DNA of 21,747 nucleotides from positions 1-21,747 of the forward strand of contig CAJGCY010000032.1 of the NCBI GenBank assembly GCA_904501955.1, given 5' to 3'. The translations under genes and the position numbers were made by a program. This document shows, in pieces, positions 21,583 to 21,747 of the stretch (positions are counted from its first letter, which is position 1; the number at the start of each line of letters is the position of its first letter). Origin of the DNA: an uncultured Akkermansia sp. (lineage in GTDB: Bacteria; Verrucomicrobiota; Verrucomicrobiia; Verrucomicrobiales; Akkermansiaceae). The notes beneath the pieces were generated by a model. It was not told the origin of the DNA. It did no database searches and saw nothing but the letters and a program-made list of their open reading frames with translations.

Positions 21583-21747
21583 CGATAAATCGGAAGTTGG
21601 CGAGCGAAGCGAGCGGAATTTGAAGCCCCGATAGGGGCGAAAGACAGTAGCCGGTGGTGGAGTCGCGCAGCGACGAAACCACCGGTAGGCTTCCCCCTAA
21701 TATTCGAGCCCGGAGCGTTGGAGCGATAGCGACAGCGCGGAGGCCGA
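21583..21747. repeat. Palindromic intergenic element D (left part, cut by window edge)
   Basis: The 17-bp end is at 21583-21599, followed by GCGAGCGAAGCGAGCGG exactly as in element B, then hairpin GCCCCGATAGGGGC (21625-21638). CCGGTGGT (21651-21658) pairs with ACCACCGG (21678-21685) around GTCGC-GCA-GCGAC (21662-21674). GAGCCCGGAGCG opens the third module. The outer stem matches element A while the inner stem differs from both A and B but still pairs. The right end lies beyond the window. Confidence 0.85.

Overview
The window is a GC-rich stretch of chromosome from a diderm (Gram-negative) bacterium, most likely from the Verrucomicrobiota/PVC group. This placement is an inference. It rests on an LPS-export permease next to many small exported or lipoproteins, a YlbF-family protein in a diderm, a CTC-type (long) L25 ribosomal protein, and large exported proteins with no familiar domain. 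Nothing in the window marks it as plasmid, prophage or integrated island. It is housekeeping chromosome interrupted by GC-rich palindromic repeats.

Layout. Positions 1-2514 (minus) hold an exported lipoprotein followed by RNase R, which runs off the left edge. Positions 2572-3353 (plus) hold the L25 gene with a promoter, a foldable 5' leader and an intrinsic terminator. Positions 3394-3861 are repeat element A. Positions 3940-7181 (minus) are a compact operon: hisB, hisH, an LptF/LptG-type permease and an NlpC/P60-like lipoprotein. Positions 7346-11017 (plus) hold a YlbF-family protein with a Cys/His-rich tail, thioredoxin reductase, a Sel1-repeat lipoprotein and an LplT-like MFS transporter. 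Positions 11032-11422 are repeat element B. Positions 11530-16166 (minus) hold a 736-residue exported protein, adenylate kinase and a tandem pair of paralogous exported proteins. Positions 16428-20179 (plus) are an operon of a 45-residue lipoprotein, hflX, an L,D-transpeptidase and a ComM/YifB ATPase. A degenerate repeat (C) follows, then a threonine 3-dehydrogenase gene, a terminator, and repeat element D, which runs off the right edge.

Two patterns are not explained by the gene list. First, a family of palindromic intergenic elements (A, B, C, D) shares a 17-bp end, CGATAAATCGGAAGTTG, and a series of internal hairpins. Stem sequences differ between copies while base pairing is kept, and the two complete copies are large inverted repeats with no protein of their own. 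They sit at gene 3' ends and are the best candidate here for an undescribed system. Second, six genes without a clear Shine-Dalgarno have a recognisable -35/-10 promoter whose -10 box ends only 8-10 nt before the ATG. This predicts leaderless or nearly leaderless mRNAs, whereas the L,D-transpeptidase gene, inside an operon, has a good Shine-Dalgarno.

Functionally, much of the window serves the cell envelope (LptF/G-like permease, NlpC/P60, L,D-transpeptidase, LplT-like transporter, several lipoproteins). The rest is core metabolism and translation (HisB, HisH, Adk, Tdh, L25, HflX, RNase R, TrxB). All functions were assigned by reading motifs; no database search was run.
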